Assembly (NCBI GenBank): GCA_964346535.1
Contig: CAYFUN010000018.1
Span: forward strand, 1-26,233
Source: Neofamilia sp964346535
GTDB lineage: Bacteria; Bacillota; Clostridia; Tissierellales; Peptoniphilaceae
Direction: 5' to 3'
DNA length: 26,233 nt
Shown here one piece after another: positions 15,218 through 22,624 of the stretch (the first letter of the stretch is position 1; each line of letters begins with the position of its first letter). Under the pieces are notes generated by a model. That model was not told the origin of the DNA. It was given only the letters and a program-made list of their open reading frames with translations, and did not search any database. Position numbers and translations under genes: made by a program.

Positions 15218-16490
15218 AATTAAAAAAATAAGTATATCAGTTGTTATGGCTATATTTTTATGGTCATGGGTAATTGGAGTTGAAAATCCTGAAATAGAAA
15301 TTCCCTACAGGGGCATTGATGTAGCCTTTGAAGGAGAAAGTTATTTAAATAAAGAAGGTCTATCAATAATTTCTCCAAAAAACCCAAAGGTAAATATTTC
15401 AATTAGAGGAAATAAATCTGACCTAAATTCAATTGACAGCCATAACCTAAAGGCTTCAATTGACTTGCAAGGATTAAAAGCTGGAGAAAATAAGGTTCCA
15501 GTAGATTACTCCCTCCAAGGGCAAACTGGAAATATTAGAATTGTAAATGTAGACCCAGCTACAATTTTAGTAAAGCTAGACCAAATTATTAGCGAAAATA
15601 AAAAAATCGACATAGAAATATTAGGCGAGCTTCCAGAATCTTACACCCTAGGAGAGACAAGGGCCTTAAATTCTTTTGTAAGGGTAACTGGACCATCTTC
15701 TGACTTGGCACAAATCGATAGGGTTGTAGCCTATGCAGATGTTTCTAACAAGACAGAGTCATTTATGATTAAGTCAAAACTCGTATTTTTAGATAAAAAC
15801 GACATAGAGCTAAATAATATTAAGGCCAATGTCACCAGCGCTGAACTTGAAGTTCCTATATACAAGATTAAGTCTGTTCCAATAAAGCTTAAGACCTATG
15901 GAGCCTTAAAACCTAACGAAAGATTAGAAAATCTAAAAGCTATTCCTGAAAATATAGTAATTCGCGGATCATCAGCTAATGTTGACAAGATTAGAGGAAT
16001 TGAAAGTGAAAGCATAAATATTTCAAACTTAGTTGAAGACCCTAACTACAAGGTAAAATTAAAACTTCCAGAGGGCATAAGTCTTCATGAAGATGTAGAA
16101 GTTAAACTTTCTTATGACCACATTATAAACAAAGAAGAAAGTAGAAAAATTCCTGTAGACCAAATAAGCTTTGTAGGAAAAAATTTAAATCTAAACTATG
16201 AAATAGTATCTGACCAAAAAGAAGTTACTGTAAATCTACTTGGCACAGAAGAAGACTTAAAGAATCTTTTAGACACTAATATTAGTCTATCCTTTGATGT
16301 TACAGACATTGAAGTTGGTGACCATTTAGTTGAAATCCAAGCTAACACTTTAGATGGAATTAATATAAAAAGCCTTGACCCAACTAGCCTTATGCTTAGA
16401 ATTACAAATAAGCAGGCTAGGGAAGAAGGAGAAACAGGAGGACAAGCACCAGAGGCTGACACTAATTCACCTGCAAGTCAAAATCCATAG
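15186..16490 (+). CDS. cdaR: CdaR, YbbR-domain regulator of CdaA
   Basis: A 434-aa extracytoplasmic protein with one N-terminal transmembrane helix (about 14-32, SISVVMAIFLWSWVIGVE) and about four YbbR repeats covering residues 40-400; recurring cues are I-x-I-x-G-x-x-x-x-L/I and V-x-x-S/N blocks. CdaR binds and modulates CdaA at the membrane in other Firmicutes. I prefer the ATG at 15186, eight bases after GGAG; the ATG at 15180 is too close to that site. The C-terminal tail (EEGETGGQAPEADTNSPAS...) is low-complexity, acidic and probably disordered. No terminator is visible before guaB, whose own promoter lies in the 80-base gap. Confidence 0.92.
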   Translation: MDLKAKINKNKIKKISISVVMAIFLWSWVIGVENPEIEIPYRGIDVAFEGESYLNKEGLSIISPKNPKVNISIRGNKSDLNSIDSHNLKASIDLQGLKAGENKVPVDYSLQGQTGNIRIVNVDPATILVKLDQIISENKKIDIEILGELPESYTLGETRALNSFVRVTGPSSDLAQIDRVVAYADVSNKTESFMIKSKLVFLDKNDIELNNIKANVTSAELEVPIYKIKSVPIKLKTYGALKPNERLENLKAIPENIVIRGSSANVDKIRGIESESINISNLVEDPNYKVKLKLPEGISLHEDVEVKLSYDHIINKEESRKIPVDQISFVGKNLNLNYEIVSDQKEVTVNLLGTEEDLKNLLDTNISLSFDVTDIEVGDHLVEIQANTLDGINIKSLDPTSLMLRITNKQAREEGETGGQAPEADTNSPASQNP

Positions 16491-16511
16491 GGAATAAATA
16501 CAAACAAGGCC

Positions 16512-16540
16512 TTGATAAAAGATAAAATTGGGAATAAAAT
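16512..16540 (+). promoter_or_regulatory. promoter for guaB
   Basis: TTGATA (16512-16517), a 17-base spacer and TAAAAT (16535-16540), 30 bases before the guaB ATG. The leader is short, leaving no room for a purine or guanine riboswitch. Confidence 0.6.
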
Positions 16541-16570
16541 AGTAGTATTAAGATTTTTTGGAGGTAATCA

Positions 16571-18022
16571 ATGAAATTTGTAGGAGAGGGACTAACATTT
16601 GATGACGTATTACTTTTACCTGGACCATCAGATGTTATGCCAAGGGACGCTAATTTAAAAACCTATTTAACAAAGAAAATCCAATTAAACATTCCACTAA
16701 TGGCAGCAGGAATGGACACAGTAACTGAAAGTGAAATGGCCATATCAATTGCCAGACAAGGTGGAATTGGAATTATTCACAAGAATATGTCTATTGAAGA
16801 ACAAGCCAGACAAGTTGATAGAGTAAAAAGATCAGAACATGGAGTTATTACAGATCCATTTTACCTACACAAAGATGACAGCCTATTAGATGCAGACAAG
16901 CTAATGGGTCACTTTAAAATCTCTGGTGTTCCAATTGTAGATGGAAATATGAAGTTAGAAGGAATTTTAACTAACAGAGACATTAGATTTGAAACTGACT
17001 TTAGTAAAAAAATTGACCAAGTAATGACCAAGGAAAATTTAATTACTGGTAGTGTTGATATTACAATGGATCAAGCCTTAGAAAAAATGAAGGCCCATAA
17101 AATTGAAAAACTTCCTTTAGTAGATGAAAATTATATGCTTAAAGGTCTGATTACTATAAAAGATATTTCTAAATCAAAAGAATATCCAAACTCTGCCAGA
17201 GACTCTAGCGGTAGACTTTTAGTAGGTGCTGCCATTGGTGTAACAGCAGATATTTTAGACAGGGTACAGGCTCTTATCGATGCTAAAGTTGACGTTTTAG
17301 TTATTGATACAGCTCACGGTCATTCACAAAACGTAATTAACCACGTAAAGATGTTAAAAGACCATTTCCCTGACATCCAACTTATAGCTGGTAATGTTGC
17401 AACTGGAGCTGCTACAAAGGCACTAATTGAAGCAGGGGCAGACTGTGTCAAGGTTGGTATTGGACCTGGATCTATTTGTACGACAAGAGTAGTCACAGGT
17501 ATTGGTTCACCACAATTAACTGCAGTAATTGAATGTGCAAAAGTTGCCAAGGAATATGATATTCCAATTATTGCTGATGGTGGTATAAAATATTCAGGCG
17601 ACTTAACTAAGGCCCTAGGTGCAGGTGCAAATGTAGTAATGGTTGGTTCACTTTTAGCAGGAACTGAAGAAGCACCAGGTGAAGATATAATTGTTGAAGG
17701 CAGAAGATATAAAACTTATAGGGGCATGGGCTCACTAGGAGCTATGGACTCTGGATCTTCTGACAGATACTTCCAAGACAAAAACAAAAAATATGTACCA
17801 GAAGGTGTAGAAGGTAGAGTAATTTATAAGGGCAAGGCAGAAGATGTAATCTACCAACTTATGGGTGGATTAAAATCAGGTATGGGCTATGTAGGCGCAA
17901 AAGACATTCCAGACCTACACGAAAAAGCCACCTTTATAAGAATTACAAATGCAACGTTAAAAGAAAACCATCCACACGATATAACAATAACCAGAGAATC
18001 TCCAAATTATACAAACAAATAA
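16571..18022 (+). CDS. guaB: IMP dehydrogenase
   Basis: A 483-aa enzyme oxidising IMP to XMP with NAD+, the committed step of GMP synthesis. The barrel begins EGLTFDDVLLLPGPSDV. Two CBS domains lie at about 95-205 (MGHFKISGVPIVDG and MKAHKIEKLPLVDE blocks). The catalytic loop GPGSICTTR has the nucleophile Cys303, and the phosphate site DGGIKYSGD and the flap region with YRGMGSLGAM are present. Length is normal (480-490 aa). GGAGG precedes the ATG. A 56-aa membrane protein gene starts 10 bases after the stop and shares the transcript. Confidence 0.98.
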   Translation: MKFVGEGLTFDDVLLLPGPSDVMPRDANLKTYLTKKIQLNIPLMAAGMDTVTESEMAISIARQGGIGIIHKNMSIEEQARQVDRVKRSEHGVITDPFYLHKDDSLLDADKLMGHFKISGVPIVDGNMKLEGILTNRDIRFETDFSKKIDQVMTKENLITGSVDITMDQALEKMKAHKIEKLPLVDENYMLKGLITIKDISKSKEYPNSARDSSGRLLVGAAIGVTADILDRVQALIDAKVDVLVIDTAHGHSQNVINHVKMLKDHFPDIQLIAGNVATGAATKALIEAGADCVKVGIGPGSICTTRVVTGIGSPQLTAVIECAKVAKEYDIPIIADGGIKYSGDLTKALGAGANVVMVGSLLAGTEEAPGEDIIVEGRRYKTYRGMGSLGAMDSGSSDRYFQDKNKKYVPEGVEGRVIYKGKAEDVIYQLMGGLKSGMGYVGAKDIPDLHEKATFIRITNATLKENHPHDITITRESPNYTNK

Positions 18023-18032
18023 AGGAGGATTT

Positions 18033-18203
18033 ATGAATACAGTTGGAAAAATAATATCACTAATTATTTCTATAGTCCTATCTGTATGGATAATAAAAAT
18101 GGCTTTTAAAGTATTGGGATATATTTTTGGAGTCCTAGTAGGAGTAGTAGTTATAGTCTTACTAGTCTTTTTACTAAAAAAACTAAATGAAAATAGACAG
18201 TAG
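18033..18203 (+). CDS. small two-helix membrane protein (56 aa), unknown function
   Basis: A short open frame with an excellent ribosome site (AAAGGAGG ending four bases before the ATG). It encodes 56 residues that begin MNTVGKIISLII and end KKLNENRQ. Two hydrophobic stretches, about 6-22 and 27-48 (the second very rich in Val/Leu/Ile/Gly), predict two transmembrane helices. A terminator follows 35 bases after the stop. The tight spacing behind guaB (10 bases) and the strong start argue that it is real despite its size. I recognise no family. Confidence 0.7.
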   Translation: MNTVGKIISLIISIVLSVWIIKMAFKVLGYIFGVLVGVVVIVLLVFLLKKLNENRQ

Positions 18204-18237
18204 ACTTAGACATTGAAATAGAAAAATTAAACTTATA

Positions 18238-18265
18238 AAAAAGCAGGTTTTTAAGCCTGCTTTTT
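18238..18265 (+). terminator. intrinsic terminator of guaB operon
   Basis: AAAAAGCAGG (18238-18247), an 8-base loop, CCTGCTTTTT (18256-18265). A perfect 10-bp stem, symmetrical enough to act on both strands. Confidence 0.9.
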
Positions 18266-18295
18266 ACATATTATAATTTATAGAAGGGATGACCA

Positions 18296-18658
18296 ATGAA
18301 AATTTTTGAAAAGAATTATTTGAAAATAAAAAGTGACTTTCCAATAAAAGTATTAAATTCTTCGAAAGATGACGAAGACTTAATTATTAATCTAGATTCA
18401 AGGGTAGTAAACCTAGTCTTTGATGGTCTAGAAAAATTTTCTATAAATAGATTTCAACTAACAGAAGTGAAAAATATTTTAATTAGACATTCACTAAAAG
18501 AAAATTTCAAGCTTGGGACCATACATTTTTTAAGAGTCATCGACCTAAACAGCTCTCTTTTAAATTTCTCCCTCGACCTAAGTGAATTTGAAATTATTAT
18601 AAGTGAAGAAGAATTTTTTGTTCAAGTTCAAATAAAAAAGGCCTTTAAAAGACCTTAG
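18296..18658 (+). CDS. hypothetical protein, 120 aa
   Basis: A 120-residue soluble, basic/acidic mixed protein that I do not recognise. It begins MKIFEKNYLKIKSDFPIKV and alternates beta-like hydrophobic strands (DLIINLDSRVVNLVF, FEIIISEEEFFVQVQI) with a helix around residues 50-75; no membrane segment, Cys cluster or catalytic motif stands out. AAGGGA precedes the ATG, and a -10-like TATAAT lies at 18272-18277. Its stop codon overlaps the stop of the convergent lipid-kinase gene by two bases, so the two genes are packed tail to tail. Base composition is like its neighbours. Confidence 0.65.
   Translation: MKIFEKNYLKIKSDFPIKVLNSSKDDEDLIINLDSRVVNLVFDGLEKFSINRFQLTEVKNILIRHSLKENFKLGTIHFLRVIDLNSSLLNFSLDLSEFEIIISEEEFFVQVQIKKAFKRP
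18633..18656 (-). terminator. intrinsic terminator of the lipid kinase gene
   Basis: On the minus strand AAGGTC, a 7-base loop and GGCCTT (one G-U pair) are followed by a T-rich stretch. It lies inside the last codons of the convergent 120-aa gene. Confidence 0.55.
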
Positions 18659-19545
18659 TTTAAACAATACATTTCTATAGCTTTTTCAGCAATACTTATA
18701 CTTGCAGGAAGGGGGTCAGATTTTTCTCCATCAATATCAGTTTCAATAATTGTATCCATAGAAACAATTGAAACATTTTTACACTTATAGTATTTAATGT
18801 ATTCATTGTTTTTTACCTTGCCAGAAATAACATCAGGTAAAATTGACATCTTGTCAAAGAGAGTAGACTCTTTTACTAAAAAGAGATGGAGAAAGCCATC
18901 ATTTTTTTCTATATCATTAATTAAGGGCGTGCCATATATAGCCGAAGACAACATTACAATTAAGTGGCTAAAGTCGCCAACTAATTTTTCTCCGTCAACA
19001 TCCACTTCCATAAAGTAGTGGTTGTTTTTTATTGCGTCTCTAGCAATATTATAGGCATAGGCCCAACCTGAGAAAACTGACTTTGCTTCAGGAGTAACAT
19101 TGTGAATTGATTCTGGAATATCTCCAATGGAAAAAATCATATTGAAGCAATTATCATTAAACCTTCCAACGTCCATTTTAATAGTCTTATCGATCTTTAA
19201 TCTTCTAATTGCCATTTTTATATTTTGGGGATAGCCTAAAATTCTAGAGACACCATTAAAGGTTCCACCAGGAAATACTCCAAGAATTGGTCTCTTGTCA
19301 GAATCAGCTTCCATTAGGGCTTTAGTAACTTGATTTATTGTTCCATCTCCACCTACAACAAAGATAGAATGGTAATCCTCCTCACAAGCTTTTTTTGCAA
19401 AGAGGTAGGCATCATCTGGACCTTCAGTTTTCATCGACTTAATATAATCAAAATATTCAACTAATTTTTTTCTCAACAAAAAATTTATCTCTTCACCCTT
19501 TTCGCTGCCAGCAACTGGGTTGTAGATTATTAATACCTTTTCCAT
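18655..19545 (-). CDS. diacylglycerol kinase family lipid kinase (YegS/BmrU-like)
   Basis: A 296-aa soluble kinase of the DAGK_cat family, which phosphorylates diacylglycerol, sphingosine or related lipids at the membrane surface. It opens with VLIIYNPVAGSEKG (the NP..G motif) and carries the nucleotide loop VVGGDGTINQV (GGDGT at 65-69). The second loop reads GVFPGGTFNGVSR around 89-101, where most family members have a PxGTxND version; the N is retained but D is replaced by Gly. The C-terminal beta-sandwich has DGFLHLFLV and the TDIDGE..DPLP block. Length is typical. AAGGAAG precedes the ATG ending at 19545. Which lipid it uses (DgkB-like or other) cannot be told from the sequence. Confidence 0.88.
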   Translation of the reverse strand: MEKVLIIYNPVAGSEKGEEINFLLRKKLVEYFDYIKSMKTEGPDDAYLFAKKACEEDYHSIFVVGGDGTINQVTKALMEADSDKRPILGVFPGGTFNGVSRILGYPQNIKMAIRRLKIDKTIKMDVGRFNDNCFNMIFSIGDIPESIHNVTPEAKSVFSGWAYAYNIARDAIKNNHYFMEVDVDGEKLVGDFSHLIVMLSSAIYGTPLINDIEKNDGFLHLFLVKESTLFDKMSILPDVISGKVKNNEYIKYYKCKNVSIVSMDTIIETDIDGEKSDPLPASISIAEKAIEMYCLN

Positions 19546-19575
19546 GATTCTTCCTTAAAATAAAATTCTGTCATA

Positions 19576-19581
19576 ATTATA
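19576..19581 (-). promoter_or_regulatory. extended -10 promoter for the lipid kinase
   Basis: The minus strand reads TGTTATAAT, i.e. TGn followed by a perfect TATAAT (complement at 19576-19581), about 30 bases upstream of the start codon. No convincing -35 is seen. Confidence 0.5.
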
Positions 19582-19651
19582 ACATAAAGACAATCTATCA
19601 GCCTTTTATAAGAAAAATTTTTAAGTAGATTTCACACAAATATTAAATTGA

Positions 19652-19686
19652 AAATAAAAAGCCTTAAAATCTAAATAGATCCTAGG
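19652..19686 (-). terminator. probable terminator of psuK-psuG
   Basis: On the minus strand CCTAGGATCT (19686-19677) pairs with AGATTTTAAGG (19672-19662), with one bulge and two G-U pairs, around ATTT; CTTTTTATTTT follows. Confidence 0.6.
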
Positions 19687-19694
19687 GAGAAAAA

Positions 19695-20621
19695 TTATTT
19701 ATCTAATTTGTTATAGGCAAGGGCAAGGTCTGCTCCAAGCTTTGCGTTATTAAATACTAATTTAATATTTGCATCTAAGCTTTTGCCTCCAGTTAGTTCA
19801 ACTATCTTTGCTAGTAAAAATGGAGTAGAGTCTTTGCCTTTTATTCCTGCAGCTTTTTCTTCCTTTAAAGCTTGGTTAATAATTCTATCAATTTCTTCGT
19901 GAGGAATTTCGTCGTCTTTTGGAATTGGATTTGCTACAACAAAGCCACCCTTAAGGCCTAAAAGTTTTGAATAATAAATTCTTTTGGCTATGTCTTCTAC
20001 ATTGTCATCTCTAGTTACTAACTCGTGGTCAGATAGGGAAGAGTAGAAGGCAGGCATGTAGCTAGTCTTATAACCAATTACTGGAACTCCTTTTGTTTCT
20101 AGGTATTCAAGAGTTCTTGGAATATCTAAAATTGCCTTAGCTCCTGCACAGACAACTGCAACTGGAGTTTGAGCTAGTTCTTCAAGGTCGGCTGATACGT
20201 CCATAGAATCTTCAAAGCCCCTGTGAACTCCACCAATTCCGCCAGTAACAAAAACTTTAATTCCAGCTAAGTGGGCAGCAATCATTGTAGTAGCAACAGT
20301 AGTTGCACCAAGTTGGTCCTTGGCAAGAACTTCAGCTAGGTCTCTTCTAGAAACTTTTCTAACACCTTCAGCTGTAGCTAAAAGTTGTAGGTCTTCTTCC
20401 TCTAAACCAATTTTAATTTTTCCATGCATAATAGCAATAGTCGCAGGAACTGCCCCCTTGTCTCTAATTATTTTTTCAGTAGCCTTGGCCATTTCAACAT
20501 TTTGTGGATATGGCATGCCGTGAGAAATAATAGTAGACTCTAAGGCAACTATAGGCAGGTTTTTTTCTTTGGCTTCTTTAACTTCTTTACTATAAACAAG
20601 TAGGTTTTCTAAATTCATCAT
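19695..20621 (-). CDS. psuG: pseudouridine-5'-phosphate glycosidase
   Basis: A 308-aa enzyme that breaks the C-C glycosidic bond of pseudouridine 5'-phosphate to uracil and ribose 5-phosphate. Family blocks: LPIVALESTIISHGMPYPQN (Glu28, matching E. coli Glu31), GAVPATIAIMHGKIKIGL, the GATTVATTM and VFVTGGIGGVHRG blocks, and VAVVCAGAKAILDIPRTLEYLET, where Lys162 corresponds to the Schiff-base Lys166 of E. coli. Length matches (about 305-315 aa). The start is the first of two consecutive ATG codons; AAAGGA lies upstream. The upstream psuK stop overlaps this start (ATGATGA), so the pair is translationally coupled and forms the two-step pseudouridine catabolic pathway. Confidence 0.96.
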   Translation of the reverse strand: MMNLENLLVYSKEVKEAKEKNLPIVALESTIISHGMPYPQNVEMAKATEKIIRDKGAVPATIAIMHGKIKIGLEEEDLQLLATAEGVRKVSRRDLAEVLAKDQLGATTVATTMIAAHLAGIKVFVTGGIGGVHRGFEDSMDVSADLEELAQTPVAVVCAGAKAILDIPRTLEYLETKGVPVIGYKTSYMPAFYSSLSDHELVTRDDNVEDIAKRIYYSKLLGLKGGFVVANPIPKDDEIPHEEIDRIINQALKEEKAAGIKGKDSTPFLLAKIVELTGGKSLDANIKLVFNNAKLGADLALAYNKLDK

Positions 20622-21733
20622 AACAATCCTTTCTCAATTAAATTTTTTCTTTCTTCTTCTAACACTTTATCTGTCAAATTCTTTCTAACTGTCTCAGGCA
20701 CCTGAACTGTTTCATAGGCATTAGTCAAGGCCAGCTCAATTGTCTTTTTCATATCATAGTCCATTAAAAGTCCGTAGATTATTCCAGCAGAAAAAGAATC
20801 TCCAGCACCAGTAACATCTAAGACCTTGTCAGCAAGAGGAGGCTTAAATAACATTTTCTCTCCATCCTTGTTTTGATAGAGACAAGATTTAGTAGACCTA
20901 GTTACAATAACATTGTCCAGGCCTCTGGCAATCCATTTGTCGCCTAAGTGTAAAAAATCTTCCTCTGACTTTATTTCTTCAGAAAAATATGCAGCTGACT
21001 CATCCTCATTTGTAATTAAAAAGCTAAGGCCTTTTAAATTTTCTGGCAGTCTTTCCATCTTTGGACTAGAAACAGTGATTACAACTAAGTCAATTTCATT
21101 GGTCCTTGAAAATTCTAGTAACCAACTTACAACATCCTTAGGAGTATTTAAATCTAAAATAATAAGCTCAGCATTTTTTAAAACTTCTTCATAAGACCTA
21201 ATCCACTCTAAAGTCATGTGGTCATAAATATCCATATCAGCAAGAGCCAAAATCAAATCGCCATTTTTATCTAAAAGGGCAGAATAGGTTCCAGTTTTTG
21301 CATTGGCAAAGGTGGTCACATAGTCAAAATTAACATAAGATCCAGACTGATTTTTTATTAAATCAAAGTCGAAGTCATTAGCTGCTACACTTAAAATATA
21401 AGGAACAAAGCCTAGTCTACCTAGGTTTTCACAAACATTTCTACCAACACCACCAACAAAGGCCTCAGATCTAGTTGGATTAGAAGTTTCAAAGACAAGG
21501 TCGTCTTTAAAATAATATTTTCTGTCTACATTCATTCCGCCTATACAAAAAACGCCAGAGTTAAGGTCGCTTAAAATATAACCTCGGCCTCTAATAATAT
21601 TTTTCTTATTTAGGCTAGAAATTATACTGGCAATAGTCGACCTAGTTAAATTAAGTTTGTCCCCAAGTTCTTTTTGACTAATGTAGGGATCAGCTTTAAT
21701 CAGATCCAAAACTGCCTTTTCATTTTTGTTCAA
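20618..21733 (-). CDS. psuK: pseudouridine kinase with N-terminal winged-helix domain
   Basis: A 371-aa protein beginning with TTG (ending at 21733), seven bases after GGAGG. Residues 1-55 form a winged helix-turn-helix (EKAVLDLIKADPYISQKEL, LNLTRSTIASIISSLNKKNII). Residues 60-345 are a PfkB-family sugar kinase, with FVGGVGRNVCENLGRLG as the substrate-side GG motif and DVTGAGDSFSAG near 306-317, catalytic Asp about 312. With psuG directly downstream, the substrate is almost certainly pseudouridine, phosphorylated to pseudouridine 5'-phosphate. HTH-PfkB fusions of this kind are known in the YeiC/YeiI-like group; the HTH suggests the kinase may also regulate its own operon. A perfect palindrome sits in its promoter. 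Confidence 0.9.
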   Translation of the reverse strand: MNKNEKAVLDLIKADPYISQKELGDKLNLTRSTIASIISSLNKKNIIRGRGYILSDLNSGVFCIGGMNVDRKYYFKDDLVFETSNPTRSEAFVGGVGRNVCENLGRLGFVPYILSVAANDFDFDLIKNQSGSYVNFDYVTTFANAKTGTYSALLDKNGDLILALADMDIYDHMTLEWIRSYEEVLKNAELIILDLNTPKDVVSWLLEFSRTNEIDLVVITVSSPKMERLPENLKGLSFLITNEDESAAYFSEEIKSEEDFLHLGDKWIARGLDNVIVTRSTKSCLYQNKDGEKMLFKPPLADKVLDVTGAGDSFSAGIIYGLLMDYDMKKTIELALTNAYETVQVPETVRKNLTDKVLEEERKNLIEKGLL

Positions 21734-21770
21734 CTAACAACCTCCTTACACTCAACTAACAAATGTCTTA

Positions 21771-21803
21771 TTTATAACATATGTTTATTTTAAACCAAAA
21801 GCA
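21771..21803 (-). promoter_or_regulatory. psuK promoter with embedded palindrome
   Basis: On the minus strand TTGGTT (about -35), a 16-base spacer and TATAAA (-10). The spacer contains AACATATGTT (plus positions 21776-21785), a perfect 10-bp palindrome just upstream of and touching the -10. This is a good place for a repressor site; the regulator is inferred, possibly PsuK's own winged helix. Confidence 0.45.
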
Positions 21804-21833
21804 TTAAAAACACAAGAGAAAATAAAAATATTT

Positions 21834-21841
21834 GCTATAAT
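21834..21841 (+). promoter_or_regulatory. extended -10 promoter for yaaA
   Basis: TGCTATAAT (TGn plus a perfect TATAAT at 21836-21841), 16 bases before the yaaA ATG; no clear -35. Confidence 0.5.
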
Positions 21842-21857
21842 AAATACGGAGGTAAAA

Positions 21858-22577
21858 ATGAAAATAATATTTGCACCAAGTAAAGAAATGGACTTTAGTC
21901 GTGGAGAAAAAACTTCAAATGCTTATTCGAAAAATACAGAGGAAATTATCACTAGCCTAAAGTCCCTAGACGATACAGAATTAAAAAAACTTTATAAAGT
22001 AAGCGACAAGGTCTTAGAAGAAATAAAATCCTATATAGAAAATTTTGAAAAGGATCTTAGCTTTAAAGCTTTAGATATGTACAAGGGCTTGGCCTATAAG
22101 TATTTAAACAAAGAAGATTTAGATGAAGAAGCAATAGAATATTTAAACCACCACTTAATAATTCTTTCAGCTTTTTACGGCCCAATAAGCCCAGACACAT
22201 ATATTAAACCCTACAGACTAGACTTTAATACGCCTCTTAAAGTAGGCGGCAAGAACCTAAAAAATTTATGGAAAGAAGCCTATAACATTAGTTTTGAAGA
22301 AGGCGAGATTATATTAAACCTAGCTTCAAATGAATTTTCATCTTTAATAGATAGAAAAAAATTTATTTTTTACGACTTTGAATTTTATGAATCCAAAGAT
22401 GGAAAATTAAAAAGCCATTCTACAATATCAAAAAAGGCCAGAGGCTTAATGGTTCAATACTTGGCCAGAGAAAAAATTGAAGACATTGAAGAGATAAAAA
22501 ATTTTAATTTAAATTCATATAAGTATAGGGCGGACTTGTCAGAAGAATTTAAATTTGTATTTGTTAGAGAAGTTTAA
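21858..22577 (+). CDS. yaaA: peroxide stress protein YaaA (UPF0246 / DUF328)
   Basis: A 239-aa protein of the YaaA family, which in E. coli lowers intracellular free iron during hydrogen peroxide stress and adopts a DNA-binding-like fold. Recognised by MKIIFAPSKEMDF at the N terminus, MYKGLAYKYLN, the ILSAFYGPISPDTYIKPYRLDF block, ILNLASNEFSSLID, and HSTISKKARGLMVQYLARE near the C terminus. Slightly shorter than the E. coli protein (about 258 aa), as usual in Firmicutes. CGGAGG precedes the ATG. Monocistronic: divergent from psuK and convergent with thiM over a shared terminator. Confidence 0.92.
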   Translation: MKIIFAPSKEMDFSRGEKTSNAYSKNTEEIITSLKSLDDTELKKLYKVSDKVLEEIKSYIENFEKDLSFKALDMYKGLAYKYLNKEDLDEEAIEYLNHHLIILSAFYGPISPDTYIKPYRLDFNTPLKVGGKNLKNLWKEAYNISFEEGEIILNLASNEFSSLIDRKKFIFYDFEFYESKDGKLKSHSTISKKARGLMVQYLAREKIEDIEEIKNFNLNSYKYRADLSEEFKFVFVREV

Positions 22578-22588
22578 AAAATATGATT

Positions 22589-22624
22589 AAAAATATCCAG
22601 GACCTAACTATCCTGGATATTTTT
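22589..22624. terminator. bidirectional intrinsic terminator (yaaA / thiM)
   Basis: AAAAATATCCAGG (22589-22601), a 10-base loop, CCTGGATATTTTT (22612-22624). A perfect 13-bp stem with A and T tracts for both strands. Confidence 0.92.
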
